From the NCBI RefSeq assembly GCF_050589645.1, contig NZ_JBNGOQ010000004.1, forward strand, positions 310,001 to 374,000: a stretch of 64,000 bases of DNA, written 5' to 3'. This DNA is from JBNGOQ01 sp050589645 (GTDB lineage Bacteria; Bacteroidota; Bacteroidia; Flavobacteriales; Flavobacteriaceae). Numbering within the stretch: position 1 is the stretch's first letter; every line of letters begins with the position of its first letter. A program made the position numbers and the translations under genes. Below the pieces are notes generated by a model. That model had not been told where the DNA came from and ran no database searches. It saw nothing but the letters and a program-made list of their open reading frames with translations. This document shows positions 41,627-50,914 of the stretch, piece by piece.

Positions 41627-43135
41627 ATGGCTAAAGTTACAGGTAAAGTTTCTCAAATTATTGGACCGGTAATCGATGTGGAATTTCAGTCCGGAGCGGA
41701 CCTTCCCAAAATTTATGACTCTTTGGAAATCACCAAGGAAGATGGTTCCAAATTAATCTTGGAAGTACAGTCGCATATTGGTGAGAACACCGTTAGGACA
41801 ATCTCCATGGACTCTACGGATGGGATGAGTAGGGGCGTGGAGGCCGTAGCAACCGGAAACGCCATTCAGATGCCCATTGGAGACGACGTTTATGGTCGTT
41901 TGTTCAATGTGATCGGTGATGCCATTGACGGTCTTGGGAACTTGCCCAAAACAGGTAAGGATGGCCTGCCTATACACCGGGAGGCACCTAAGTTTGAAGA
42001 TTTATCAACTTCCACAGAAGTGTTGTTCACCGGAATCAAGGTAATCGATTTGATCGAGCCCTATGCCAAAGGTGGTAAAATTGGATTGTTCGGAGGTGCC
42101 GGTGTTGGTAAAACCGTACTGATCCAAGAGTTGATCAACAACATTGCCAAGGGACACGGGGGACTATCCGTATTCGCCGGTGTAGGAGAGCGTACGCGAG
42201 AAGGAAACGACTTGCTTCGCGAGATGTTGGAATCGGGGATTATCAAATACGGGGACGATTTTCTTCATTCCATGGAAGAAGGAGGTTGGGACCTGTCCAA
42301 AGTTGACAAGAAGGTTATGAAGGAGTCCAAAGCAACTTTTGTATTCGGACAAATGAACGAACCTCCAGGAGCACGTGCCCGTGTAGCACTTTCCGGGTTG
42401 ACCATAGCGGAATACTTCCGTGATGGAGCCGGCGAGGGTCAGGGAAAAGACGTTCTTTTCTTCGTGGATAATATATTCCGTTTCACCCAAGCAGGTTCCG
42501 AGGTATCGGCCCTTTTGGGACGTATGCCATCGGCGGTAGGATACCAACCTACCCTGGCCACGGAAATGGGTACCATGCAAGAACGTATCACCTCTACCAA
42601 AAGAGGTTCCATTACCTCGGTACAGGCGGTATATGTTCCCGCGGATGACTTGACGGATCCCGCGCCGGCAACTACCTTTGCCCACTTGGACGCCACCACG
42701 GTATTATCCAGAAAGATTGCGGAATTGGGTATCTATCCAGCCGTAGACCCCTTGGATTCTACTTCCAGGATCCTTACAGCCGATATACTCGGTGCCGAGC
42801 ATTACGATTGTGCCCAAAGGGTAAAAGAGTTGCTTCAGCGTTATAAAGAATTACAGGATATCATTGCAATCCTTGGTATGGAAGAACTTTCCGAGGAGGA
42901 TAAATTGGCCGTAGGTAGGGCAAGACGTGTACAGCGTTTCCTATCACAGCCCTTCCACGTGGCCGAACAATTTACGGGTATGCCCGGGGTCTTGGTAGAC
43001 ATCAAGGATACCATCAAAGGATTTAATATGATTATGGATGGTGAACTGGATCGTTTGCCAGAATCGGCCTTTAACCTTAAGGGAACCATTGAAGAGGCTA
43101 TAGAAGCAGGAGAGAAAATGTTGGCGGAAGCATAA
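41627..43135 (+). CDS. atpD: F1Fo ATP synthase subunit beta
   Basis: A 502-residue catalytic subunit of F1. Walker A GGAGVGKT is at residues 156-163, catalytic Glu in GVGERTREGND, Walker B near LFFVDNIFRF, and the PSAVGYQPTLATEMG signature is present. It pairs with atpC 49 bases downstream; the other atp genes are not in the window, matching the split atp arrangement of Bacteroidota. Confidence 0.97.
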   Translation: MAKVTGKVSQIIGPVIDVEFQSGADLPKIYDSLEITKEDGSKLILEVQSHIGENTVRTISMDSTDGMSRGVEAVATGNAIQMPIGDDVYGRLFNVIGDAIDGLGNLPKTGKDGLPIHREAPKFEDLSTSTEVLFTGIKVIDLIEPYAKGGKIGLFGGAGVGKTVLIQELINNIAKGHGGLSVFAGVGERTREGNDLLREMLESGIIKYGDDFLHSMEEGGWDLSKVDKKVMKESKATFVFGQMNEPPGARARVALSGLTIAEYFRDGAGEGQGKDVLFFVDNIFRFTQAGSEVSALLGRMPSAVGYQPTLATEMGTMQERITSTKRGSITSVQAVYVPADDLTDPAPATTFAHLDATTVLSRKIAELGIYPAVDPLDSTSRILTADILGAEHYDCAQRVKELLQRYKELQDIIAILGMEELSEEDKLAVGRARRVQRFLSQPFHVAEQFTGMPGVLVDIKDTIKGFNMIMDGELDRLPESAFNLKGTIEEAIEAGEKMLAEA

Positions 43136-43184
43136 CAAGTAGACCGTACCGAATAGGACTGCGAACTACCGAATACTAAAGAAT

Positions 43185-43463
43185 ATGTATCTAGAAATTG
43201 TTTCACCCGAGGCAACCTTGTTTGCCGGAGAAGTAAGCTCGGTCACCGTACCTGGTGTTGATGGAGAGTTTCAAATGCTCACCAATCACGCCCCTATCGT
43301 TTCCCTGTTACAGGCCGGGGAGGTAAAGATCGAAGGAGAGGTATCCATTGATGAAGCCTATGAAAATAAGTTTTCCAAGGATGCCAAAGGAAAAACGGTC
43401 CTGACCATTACTAGTGGCACAGTAGAAATGAATGACAACAAGGTCATTGTTCTGGCAGACTAA
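43185..43463 (+). CDS. atpC: F1Fo ATP synthase subunit epsilon, short form
   Basis: A 92-residue product comprising only the N-terminal beta-sandwich (MYLEIVSPEATLFAGEVSSV, VPGVDGEFQMLTNHAPIVSLL). The C-terminal helical pair found in E. coli epsilon (about 138 residues), which inhibits ATP hydrolysis, is absent. Short epsilon subunits are usual in this phylum. It is in an operon with atpD and is followed by a terminator at 43484. Confidence 0.93.
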   Translation: MYLEIVSPEATLFAGEVSSVTVPGVDGEFQMLTNHAPIVSLLQAGEVKIEGEVSIDEAYENKFSKDAKGKTVLTITSGTVEMNDNKVIVLAD

Positions 43464-43483
43464 ACAAAATACTGTTATGATGT

Positions 43484-43511
43484 AAGCCATGCCTTCGGGC
43501 GTGGCTTTTTT
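43484..43511 (+). terminator. atpDC terminator
   Basis: AAGCCATGCC-TTCG-GGCGTGGCTT with a T run, 20 bases after atpC. The TTCG tetraloop makes it stable. It abuts the end of the convergent GNAT gene and may serve both directions. Confidence 0.88.
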
Positions 43512-44043
43512 ATTTCAGCACGATCAGGTGCCACTGCCGTCCCCCGGACGTGTAGGTTTTCAAGTCCCGAAACCCCACGGCATAATGTGCCTGCAATGAG
43601 CGCACGTTTTCTGCATCCACCTCGGTAACAATACTATCAAATCCAGATCTTGTGGACTTCTGCATGGTCTCGTACAAGGTTCTAAAAATCCCTAGTTTCC
43701 GATACGCCTTATCTATGCATACCTGACCCATGACGAGATAGTTTTCCATCTTGGGAAGTATGCTGTCAATTTCGTTGAACATAGGCTTTAAAACAGGAAT
43801 TTCTGAAGCAAACATGGGATGCATGCAAAGGGTGTACGCTACCACCCGCTCCCGGTCCTTGGCGATGATGTGCGGACAAACACTGTTCATGCGCCCTAAG
43901 AGTTCCAAGGTGTGGTTCACCGTTACAAAGCCTTCCCGTTGTTTTTCATCGGACGATACGGCATTGGGTAGATTGGCCTTTTGCAGTTTTAAAATTCCGA
44001 GGAGTTCAACCTCTGATTTGGCCGGACCAAATTGCAGTTCCAT
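43510..44043 (-). CDS. GNAT-family N-acetyltransferase
   Basis: A 177-residue product with the acetyl-CoA site region VMGQVCIDKAYRKLGIFRTLYE and the C-terminal strand/helix pattern (IVTEVDAENVRSLQAHYAVGF). The acceptor is unknown. Its ATG begins one base after the stop of the M61 peptidase continuation frame (44044), so the two were probably one operon with near-contact spacing. Confidence 0.82.
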   Translation of the reverse strand: MELQFGPAKSEVELLGILKLQKANLPNAVSSDEKQREGFVTVNHTLELLGRMNSVCPHIIAKDRERVVAYTLCMHPMFASEIPVLKPMFNEIDSILPKMENYLVMGQVCIDKAYRKLGIFRTLYETMQKSTRSGFDSIVTEVDAENVRSLQAHYAVGFRDLKTYTSGGRQWHLIVLK

Positions 44044-45854
44044 TTAATCAAGTTTTAACCAATCCTTACGCGCTTGCAACATTTTTTCCGAGGGCATTAC
44101 TTCATCCTTTTCCATTAGGGAAATGGTATAGTTGGGGCTGGCTTCCAAGATTACCGAAGTCGTTTTTGTTCCCCAAAGCGCTTAAAATCTACCTCTAGCG
44201 TATCACCTACCTTAAATTGCGCCATATAATCGGCCACGGATTGTCCTACCTTGAACGGTGTTTTATTTAGGGTCACTAAGGCGTCCCCTTTGTCCAGACC
44301 GGCTTTGTAGGCGGGACTCCCAATTTTTGTGTTCCTACGGATCACCGCGGTGGCATTATGGTCCATAATGGCCAGGTTTGCCCCAAATAATGGTGTGTTC
44401 GCATTTTGTTTTAGGACGACACCTACGGAGTTAAATAGGGTCTGGTAATCGGGCATACCGCTGTTATGGATATAGTTGTCAAAAAAAGTATCAGCAAAGG
44501 CCTTACCGGCGTATTGACCCAGAGACCTGTGTAAATCCTGAACCGTATAGGGTATCTCTTGGGTTCCATAGGTTTGCCAGACCAGTTTCATAAAGTCGTC
44601 CAAATTTAAGTTTTCGCTCCTCAGGGATAGGTCCAGCGCCAGGCCCAACATGCTCCCGTAAGAGTAGTAGGAAATAAAGGTGTTTTCCCGGTTGACCGGG
44701 TCAACGGATGTAGCGGCATCCACAAAAGGGGCCTGGTAGCTCATTTCTATAGGATTAAAATACTGTCTCGCCGGGGAGTTCCACACGTAGTTGAAGGTTC
44801 CCGCCAAGCCTTCCACATACTGTTCCGGACTAAGGATTCCCGCCCTGCACAGAATTAGATTGGTATAGTAGCTGGTAAAACCTTCGGCAAACCAAAGCGC
44901 ACCGCTCATATTCGCCTCAGTAAAATCGAAGGGCTCCAAGGAGCGTGGGCGGATCCGTTCCACGTTCCAAGCATGGAAAAATTCATGGGAGACCGTTCCT
45001 ATATTTCTTTCCATTCCGCCATCGGCTAAGCTGCGGGTGCTCGTTAGCACGGTAGAGTTGCGGTGTTCCATCCCGTCACCAGAGGCATTGGGAATATAAC
45101 AGGCCAAAAAGGTGTAGCGGCCATGATCAAAATTAGGTAGCACCCCATAAACTTCCTTTTCAGCATGCACCACTTTCTTCACATTTTCGAAATAGGCGTC
45201 CAGCTCCGCATCCGTTCCATTATGGTGCAGTACAAATTGAATTTTTTGGGTGCCCGTATCCGATGGAAGCTCAAATTCACGAATACTATAATCGCTTATT
45301 TCGGTCGGACTGTCCATAAAATACTGCAGGTCTGGAGCGGAATAGGTGGTTCCCGAAACCTGTTCTAACTGTGTGGCCACCTTCCAATTTAAATCAGTGC
45401 GTACCTCAAAAGTCACTTCTATTCCACGTTCAGCAAGCGTGGGAGCAAACATAAAAGTAGCCGGAATGTTCAGATGGGCATGGGTCTCATCCACCTGGGC
45501 GTACGTACCCCCGCCCCGATTGGCGAACAAGGTATAGCTAATATGCACTGTGCCATCGTGTCCGGCTACTTCCCATTGATAGGGGTCTGGCCTTTTCACC
45601 TGTAGGGGCTGGCCCTTGCTGTCCGTTGCTTTAAAATTGTAGACGTTTTTGGCAAATTCGTGAAGCGCGTACCTACCCGGTGAGGTACGGCTCATCCGAA
45701 AGGAAATGGTATCCGCGGAAATGCTTGGAAAACGTGCCATTACTTCCGCTTCATGATGCACCGCATTGGGAAACGAAATGGCATAGGTATTGATCTGTGC
45801 GGCCCCGGTTTGGCCCCAAAGCACAATAAGTAACAGGCAAATAAATTTTTTCAT
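44044..45854 (-). pseudogene. M61-family aminopeptidase with PDZ domain, apparent C-terminal frameshift
   Basis: The main frame encodes 567 residues and stops at 44151. It has a signal peptide (MKKFICLLLIVLWGQTGAAQ), the zinc site H290-E291-xx-H294 (HEFFHAWNVE) of glycyl aminopeptidases, and a C-terminal PDZ domain (GSPAYKAGLDKGDALVTLN). After GEQK the frame ends abruptly in RLR. In the next frame about 38 residues continue (TTSVILEASPNYTISLMEKD ... DWLKLD) to a stop at 44044. One extra base in the A5 run (T5 on the plus strand, 44163-44167) would join them into about 603 residues. The catalytic domain is intact, so the gene may still work, or the base may be a sequencing error. Confidence 0.75.
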
Positions 45855-45903
45855 GGATCATCGGTTTACGCAAACTAATATACCATTTAAAATTAGGATA
45901 CAT

Positions 45904-45911
45904 TACATTTG
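45904..45911 (+). promoter_or_regulatory. Candidate -7 box close to the bioF start
   Basis: TACATTTG fits TAnnTTTG and ends five bases before the bioF ATG at 45916, so the transcript would be nearly leaderless. Confidence 0.35.
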
Positions 45912-45915
45912 TCCC

Positions 45916-47079
45916 ATGGCCAAATTTCCAAAAAAACTACAATCAAAATTGGATGAAAGGGAAGCCAATGGTTCGCTGAGGAGTTTACCACAGGCTCGGC
46001 ACCTGGTGGATTTCTCCTCCAATGATTATCTGGGATTGGCCCGGAGCGAAGCAATATTCGAGAGGGCCGAAAACTTGCTTTCCAAAAAGGGATTGTGGCT
46101 CAATGGAGCTACCGGATCCCGCTTACTCTCGGGAAATCATCCCTTGTTCCTGGACCTGGAGGGACAACTTGCCAGTTTTCATGGCATGGAAACGGCCTTA
46201 GTGTTTAATTCGGGCTATGACGCCAATACAGGTTTTTTTGCGGCTGTCCCGCAACGGGGCGATTTCGTTTTTTACGATGAATTGGTACATGCCAGTATTC
46301 GTGACGGTATCACTATGGGTCATGCCAAAGGCTATAAATTTGTCCATAATGATCTTGCAAATCTGGAAACGAAAATTTCAAAGACCGTAGGCACTCACTT
46401 AAAAAGCACCGATAGCGAGATTTACGTGGTGACCGAATCCGTTTTTTCCATGGATGGGGATTGCCCAGATCTAAAGGTTTTCGCAGACTTTTGCCATAAT
46501 AATGGCTATCGGTTGGTGGTAGATGAAGCACACGCTATGGGGGTTTATGGCATGCAGGGTGAAAGCATGTTGGCGACATTGGGACTGCAGCAGCAGGTTT
46601 TTGCGGGGATCGTAACCTTTGGAAAGGCACTGGGGTGCCATGGTGCCGCAATTTTGGGAAGTGCCATCTTAAAAAAGTATCTGGTGAATTTCGCCCGAAG
46701 TTTTATTTATACTACCGCCATGCCCCCACATACCGCAGCTTCAGTAATAGAGGCTCACAACCTTCTTATGGAGGCCCCGGGAAAGAGCGCCATGAAGGGG
46801 CTTCGGGAAAACATCGAATTTTTTAGGAATCAACAGCAGGCCCTAGGTTTAAAAGGGAACTTTATAGAGAGCGATTCGGCCATACATTGCTGTACGATTC
46901 CGGGAAACGAAAACGTAAAACGGGTATCCGAAAAATTGCAGGAAGCGGGTTTTGATGTAAGGCCCATTCTTTCCCCGACCGTTCCCCAAGCTAGCGAACG
47001 ACTCCGGTTTTGTCTCCATACGTATAACACGCAGGAGGAAATAAGCAGGGTCTTGGAATTATTGGCTAAATTTATTTAA
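45916..47079 (+). CDS. bioF: 8-amino-7-oxononanoate synthase
   Basis: A 387-residue PLP enzyme of the alpha-oxoamine synthase family, which condenses pimeloyl thioester with alanine, the first step of the biotin ring pathway. The start at 45916 gives MAKFPKKLQSKL; the longer open frame overlaps the M61 gene start on the other strand and is not credible. SSNDYLGL, GATGSRLLSGN and PLP lysine K237 in TFGKALGCHGAA are family marks. It heads a plus-strand group with the DUF2007 gene (six-base gap) and bioD. Confidence 0.94.
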   Translation: MAKFPKKLQSKLDEREANGSLRSLPQARHLVDFSSNDYLGLARSEAIFERAENLLSKKGLWLNGATGSRLLSGNHPLFLDLEGQLASFHGMETALVFNSGYDANTGFFAAVPQRGDFVFYDELVHASIRDGITMGHAKGYKFVHNDLANLETKISKTVGTHLKSTDSEIYVVTESVFSMDGDCPDLKVFADFCHNNGYRLVVDEAHAMGVYGMQGESMLATLGLQQQVFAGIVTFGKALGCHGAAILGSAILKKYLVNFARSFIYTTAMPPHTAASVIEAHNLLMEAPGKSAMKGLRENIEFFRNQQQALGLKGNFIESDSAIHCCTIPGNENVKRVSEKLQEAGFDVRPILSPTVPQASERLRFCLHTYNTQEEISRVLELLAKFI

Positions 47080-47085
47080 AAAGAA

Positions 47086-47466
47086 ATGAGCAGGAAGCGT
47101 TTTACGATAGCCGCCTTTGAGTACGTAAGTGATGTACAGATTATCAAGGGAAAGTTGGAATCCGAAGGGATTCCCGTTTTTCTAAAGGACGAGAATACCT
47201 TGAACTCCGACCCTATGATAAGTCACGCTATCGGAGGGGTTAAACTCGAAGTATACGAAGAGGATAAGGAAAAGGCCTTGGCAATCTACAATGAAATACG
47301 CAGCTACGCCCTGAACGATGATGGAACCCCGGTTACCTGCCCCAATTGCAAGGCCCAAAAATCCGAAAGATACTATGATAGAAAGGGACTGTTCTACAAA
47401 CTTTTTCCGTTTTTTGAGCCCCGGAAATATAAATGTCTTAATTGTAATATGATTACAAGGCCTTAG
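47086..47466 (+). CDS. DUF2007-type protein with zinc-ribbon tail
   Basis: A 126-residue product. The N-terminal 70 residues (FTIAAFEYVSDVQIIKGKLE, IPVFLKDENTLNSDP, VKLEVYEEDKEKALAIYNEI) match the DUF2007 putative signal-transducing fold. The C-terminus holds two CxxC pairs (CPNCKAQ, CLNCNM) suggestive of a zinc ribbon. It is six bases after bioF and four bases before bioD, so it is co-transcribed with them. No link to biotin chemistry is known to me. Confidence 0.8.
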   Translation: MSRKRFTIAAFEYVSDVQIIKGKLESEGIPVFLKDENTLNSDPMISHAIGGVKLEVYEEDKEKALAIYNEIRSYALNDDGTPVTCPNCKAQKSERYYDRKGLFYKLFPFFEPRKYKCLNCNMITRP

Positions 47467-47470
47467 AACG

Positions 47471-48088
47471 ATGCAGCGAATTTTTGTAACAGGAATATCC
47501 ACGGATGTGGGAAAGACCATAGCCGCGGCCATCATTACCGAGGCCTTGGAGGCCGATTACTGGAAACCGGTACAGGCCGGAGACCTCGACCGTTCCGATA
47601 GCCATAAAATAAGGGAACTCATATCCAACCCACGAACCGTGGTGCACGGGAACAGTTATGCATTACAAACCCCTATGAGTCCCCATGCGGCCGCCCACCT
47701 GGATGGAATTACCATAGACATCAACACCATTGTAGCGCCGGATACGGACAATCATCTGATCATTGAAGGTGCTGGGGGTCTGCTGGTGCCCCTGAACGAT
47801 ACGGATACCGTCTTGGACATCATACGACCGAATTACAAAGTAGTGGTGGTCTCCCGACATTATTTGGGCAGCATCAACCATTCCCTGCTCACCATCAACT
47901 GGCTGCAGCTAAAAGGCTTTGAGGTTTCCGTGCTCTTTAGCGGGGATGAACACCCCACCACCGAAAGCATTATTTTAAAAAAGACAGGTGTTCCTATGAT
48001 TGGCAGGATCCAGGAGGAAACCTCTTTTGACAAGGCAGTGGTCAAAAAGTATGCGGAGCAATTAAAACCTGCTTTGCAGTTACTCTAA
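47471..48088 (+). CDS. bioD: Dethiobiotin synthetase
   Basis: A 205-residue ATP-dependent carboxylase that closes the ureido ring of dethiobiotin. The P-loop variant GISTDVGKTIAAA is at the N-terminus; KPVQAGDLDRSDS and IEGAGGLLVPL are the substrate-binding segments. It is four bases after the DUF2007 gene. Its 3' end overlaps the convergent glycosyltransferase gene by nine bases. Confidence 0.94.
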   Translation: MQRIFVTGISTDVGKTIAAAIITEALEADYWKPVQAGDLDRSDSHKIRELISNPRTVVHGNSYALQTPMSPHAAAHLDGITIDINTIVAPDTDNHLIIEGAGGLLVPLNDTDTVLDIIRPNYKVVVVSRHYLGSINHSLLTINWLQLKGFEVSVLFSGDEHPTTESIILKKTGVPMIGRIQEETSFDKAVVKKYAEQLKPALQLL

Positions 48089-49567
48089 TCGCTGATAGAT
48101 ATGGGCCCGATCAATGGTTTCGAAAAGCCGGTAATGCCTGGGTAGGTATGCATTGATGTATTCGTTTTCCTCAAGGAGCTTTTTGTCAAAAATGGATTTG
48201 TTCTTTCTGATGACCACCGTTTTGGGCCGTATGGTTTCCATAATGAACCGGATCTCCTCCACCCCAGTTGTCCTGGGGTTGTCATAAAAGGGAAACATCT
48301 CGGATTTGCAGATATTGCTGGGGTGGGTGGCCGCCTTGGTAGGCGGATTTACGCCCAGCACCCAGTACCCAATGTGATATTCCAAAAATAGAATGTCCTT
48401 GGTTTCAAGGCCGTTTGCGATGATAAATTTGGGCACATCGATTCCTTCCCCGTTAAAAAAACTGCCCTTGGCACCTTTGTTTTTTACGACCGCTGCATAT
48501 TCCAAATAGGTTTCCACAGGCAGCAATAGCAACAGGAAAAGAACATAGGGCCTGTAATCGAATCGCTTAAAGTAGGTAAGCTTGCTCACCACTAAGGCGA
48601 CCAAGAGGATAAGGACCGGGTGCAATTGAATGAGGTAATGCCCGTTGATGCGACCCCCCCGCAGGAAGGATAGCAGCACGCCCAGAACAACGACCAATAG
48701 GATTTGCACCGATCGTTCCCTAAAATTCAACAACCTTTTTTTCCATGCGAAAAGAAAAAAAGCGGTCAATATCAAAAACAAGGGTGATATTTTAAGGATA
48801 GAATACCGTCTGGCTCCGGCATACTCCAAGGGGGCCTTCACCACCGATTTCCACCAAAGACCGGCATCGCCCTGCAAATAATAGGGCAGCACCGTCAATC
48901 CGATAATAACAAGAATACCGGTTCCATAGCCGATGGAACGTAACATGCCCCTTTGGAACTCCTTTTTGCTAAAATGGTCGAAAAGAACAAACAGGCCCAC
49001 AAAAAGAATGGCATAGGCCATATTCAGTTTGGTCATGACCGCCAGCCCCATGAGGAGTCCCGCCATACCGTAGCGGTATCCCTTTTTTGATGAAATAATA
49101 AGGTAGAGCGCTGCCATAAAAAAGGCCATACAGATATGTTCGGACATGACCCCTTGCAGGCTTCCGAACATGCTTTGGAGGTACACACATATGACGGCCG
49201 ACCAGAATCCCAATTTTTTGGAGCCCATTTTCTCTCCGATCTTATAGGTAAAGAAGGCGGAAATGACCACCATTAGGGTGCCAAAGAAACGGATGGCCAA
49301 AAAGCTTTTTCCGAAGCTGTAAATGACACTTGCAAAAAAAAGAAAGGTAATGGGCGGTTTTATGTCCCAGAGTTCCGTGTAGGGCAAATGTCCATTTACC
49401 CAGGATTGGGCCACCAGGATAAACGTACTTTCGTCCCGGTCTACATAATCCCTAAAAAAAAAGGGAAACCGGATCAAAAAAGCGGTCAACAACAACAGCA
49501 GGAAAGCGGTCCTGTTTTTTAGATGTGTATAGGAAGGGGTAAAGTAATCGATCAGCTTTTTAAGCAT
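48080..49567 (-). CDS. GT39/ArnT-like membrane glycosyltransferase
   Basis: A 495-residue product with about 10-12 hydrophobic helices. The first periplasmic loop has the acidic DRDESTFILVAQSWVNG and GHLPYTELWDIKPPITF, as in the GT-C enzymes (PMT/ArnT/GT83) that use polyprenyl-linked sugar donors. The C-terminal part is soluble (TIRPKTVVIRKNKSIF). It probably transfers a sugar to a lipid or protein on the periplasmic side. It lies opposite to and between bioD and bioA, separated from bioA by 72 bases. Confidence 0.85.
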   Translation of the reverse strand: MLKKLIDYFTPSYTHLKNRTAFLLLLLTAFLIRFPFFFRDYVDRDESTFILVAQSWVNGHLPYTELWDIKPPITFLFFASVIYSFGKSFLAIRFFGTLMVVISAFFTYKIGEKMGSKKLGFWSAVICVYLQSMFGSLQGVMSEHICMAFFMAALYLIISSKKGYRYGMAGLLMGLAVMTKLNMAYAILFVGLFVLFDHFSKKEFQRGMLRSIGYGTGILVIIGLTVLPYYLQGDAGLWWKSVVKAPLEYAGARRYSILKISPLFLILTAFFLFAWKKRLLNFRERSVQILLVVVLGVLLSFLRGGRINGHYLIQLHPVLILLVALVVSKLTYFKRFDYRPYVLFLLLLLPVETYLEYAAVVKNKGAKGSFFNGEGIDVPKFIIANGLETKDILFLEYHIGYWVLGVNPPTKAATHPSNICKSEMFPFYDNPRTTGVEEIRFIMETIRPKTVVIRKNKSIFDKKLLEENEYINAYLPRHYRLFETIDRAHIYQRLE

Positions 49568-49639
49568 GGCCCGGGTTCCGTTTATTGGGGATTAATCCCC
49601 ATCTTTGCAAGATAGATAAAAAGCTCGTTTTATAAATTC

Positions 49640-50914
49640 ATGGCATCCAAAAATCTTTCGGAAAGGGATAAAAAACATTTATGGCATCCACTTACCCAGC
49701 ACAAATTGCACCCGGAGATGCTGGGCATCATCAAGGCCAAAGGAGCCATGCTCTACGATGAAAGGGGAAAGGGCTATATAGACGGTATCGCTTCCTGGTA
49801 TACCTGCATGTACGGGCATTGCAACGATTATATTTTGGAGAAGGTATATGGGCAAATGCAGGAGTTGGATCAGGTGGTCTTTAGCGGGTTCACCCATGAA
49901 CCTGCCGTAAGGTTGTCAGAGGAACTTATAAAGATACTGCCCCCCAACCAGGAAAAATTGTTCTTTTCCGATAATGGGTCCACGGCCACGGAGATCGGGA
50001 TTAAAATGGCCTTGCAATACCATTTCAACCAAGGCAAAAAACGCCCTGTGCTGCTCGCTTTTGAAGGGGGGTTCCATGGGGACACCTTCGGTGCGATGTC
50101 GGTTTCGGGTCTATCGGTCTATAACGGACCTTTCGAGGAGTTTTTTATAGATGTGGAACGCATTCCGGTACCCACTCCCCATACGATCCATGCCCTTTTG
50201 GAACAACTGGAAACCCGCTTACAAAAACAGGACATTGCAGGCTTTGTATATGAGCCCCTGGTCCAGGGAGCGGCGGCCATGCAGATGCACGGAGCCGAGG
50301 AACTCGCCCAGCTTTTGGAGCTCATGGGGAAATATAGGGTGCTTACCATTGCCGATGAGGTCATGACGGGCTTTGGAAAGACCGGAACCAATTTTGCATC
50401 AGACCAAATTACGTCCAAACCCGATATCATGTGCCTTTCCAAAGCGTTGACCGCAGGCCTTGTTCCCATGGGGGTCACCAGTTGTACGCGGGAGGTATAT
50501 GATGCCTTTTACAGCGATGAGATTTCCAAGGGCTTGTTCCATGGACATACCTATACGGCAAACCCCTTGGCCTGTACCGCCGCTTTGGCCGGAATAACAC
50601 TATTGCAATCCGATGAAATACAGTCGAGTATCCGACGCATAATGGCCTCCCATAGACAGTTTGATGCGGAGATCAAAGACCATCCCAAAGTTGCTGCCAC
50701 ACGGCAGACCGGGATTATATATGCCCTGGACCTTAAGGTGGAAATGGAGCGCTACGGACAGCTTAGGGACCGTTTGTTTGAGCATTTTATGGATCAGGGG
50801 GTCTTTCTACGCCCGCTGGGGAATACCATTTATGTTCTGGCGCCCTACGTCATATCCGAAGAACAACTGAAACGGATATATGGTAGTATAAAGATGATGC
50901 TCGAAAAACTATAA
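49640..50914 (+). CDS. bioA: Adenosylmethionine-8-amino-7-oxononanoate aminotransferase
   Basis: A 424-residue class III aminotransferase that makes 7,8-diaminononanoate. HLWHPLTQH near the N-terminus, GIASWYTCMYGHCND, the PLP lysine K268 in CLSKALTAGLVPMG and HGHTYTANPLACTAAL support BioA rather than another class III enzyme. Its 3' end overlaps the convergent GT2 gene by six bases. Confidence 0.94.
   Translation: MASKNLSERDKKHLWHPLTQHKLHPEMLGIIKAKGAMLYDERGKGYIDGIASWYTCMYGHCNDYILEKVYGQMQELDQVVFSGFTHEPAVRLSEELIKILPPNQEKLFFSDNGSTATEIGIKMALQYHFNQGKKRPVLLAFEGGFHGDTFGAMSVSGLSVYNGPFEEFFIDVERIPVPTPHTIHALLEQLETRLQKQDIAGFVYEPLVQGAAAMQMHGAEELAQLLELMGKYRVLTIADEVMTGFGKTGTNFASDQITSKPDIMCLSKALTAGLVPMGVTSCTREVYDAFYSDEISKGLFHGHTYTANPLACTAALAGITLLQSDEIQSSIRRIMASHRQFDAEIKDHPKVAATRQTGIIYALDLKVEMERYGQLRDRLFEHFMDQGVFLRPLGNTIYVLAPYVISEEQLKRIYGSIKMMLEKL

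Noticed and set aside
45855..45915. BirA-type biotin operator before bioF
   Set aside because: GGTTTACGCAA resembles one half-site only; no second half at a sensible spacing, and no matching site before bioA, the ketosynthase or bioB.
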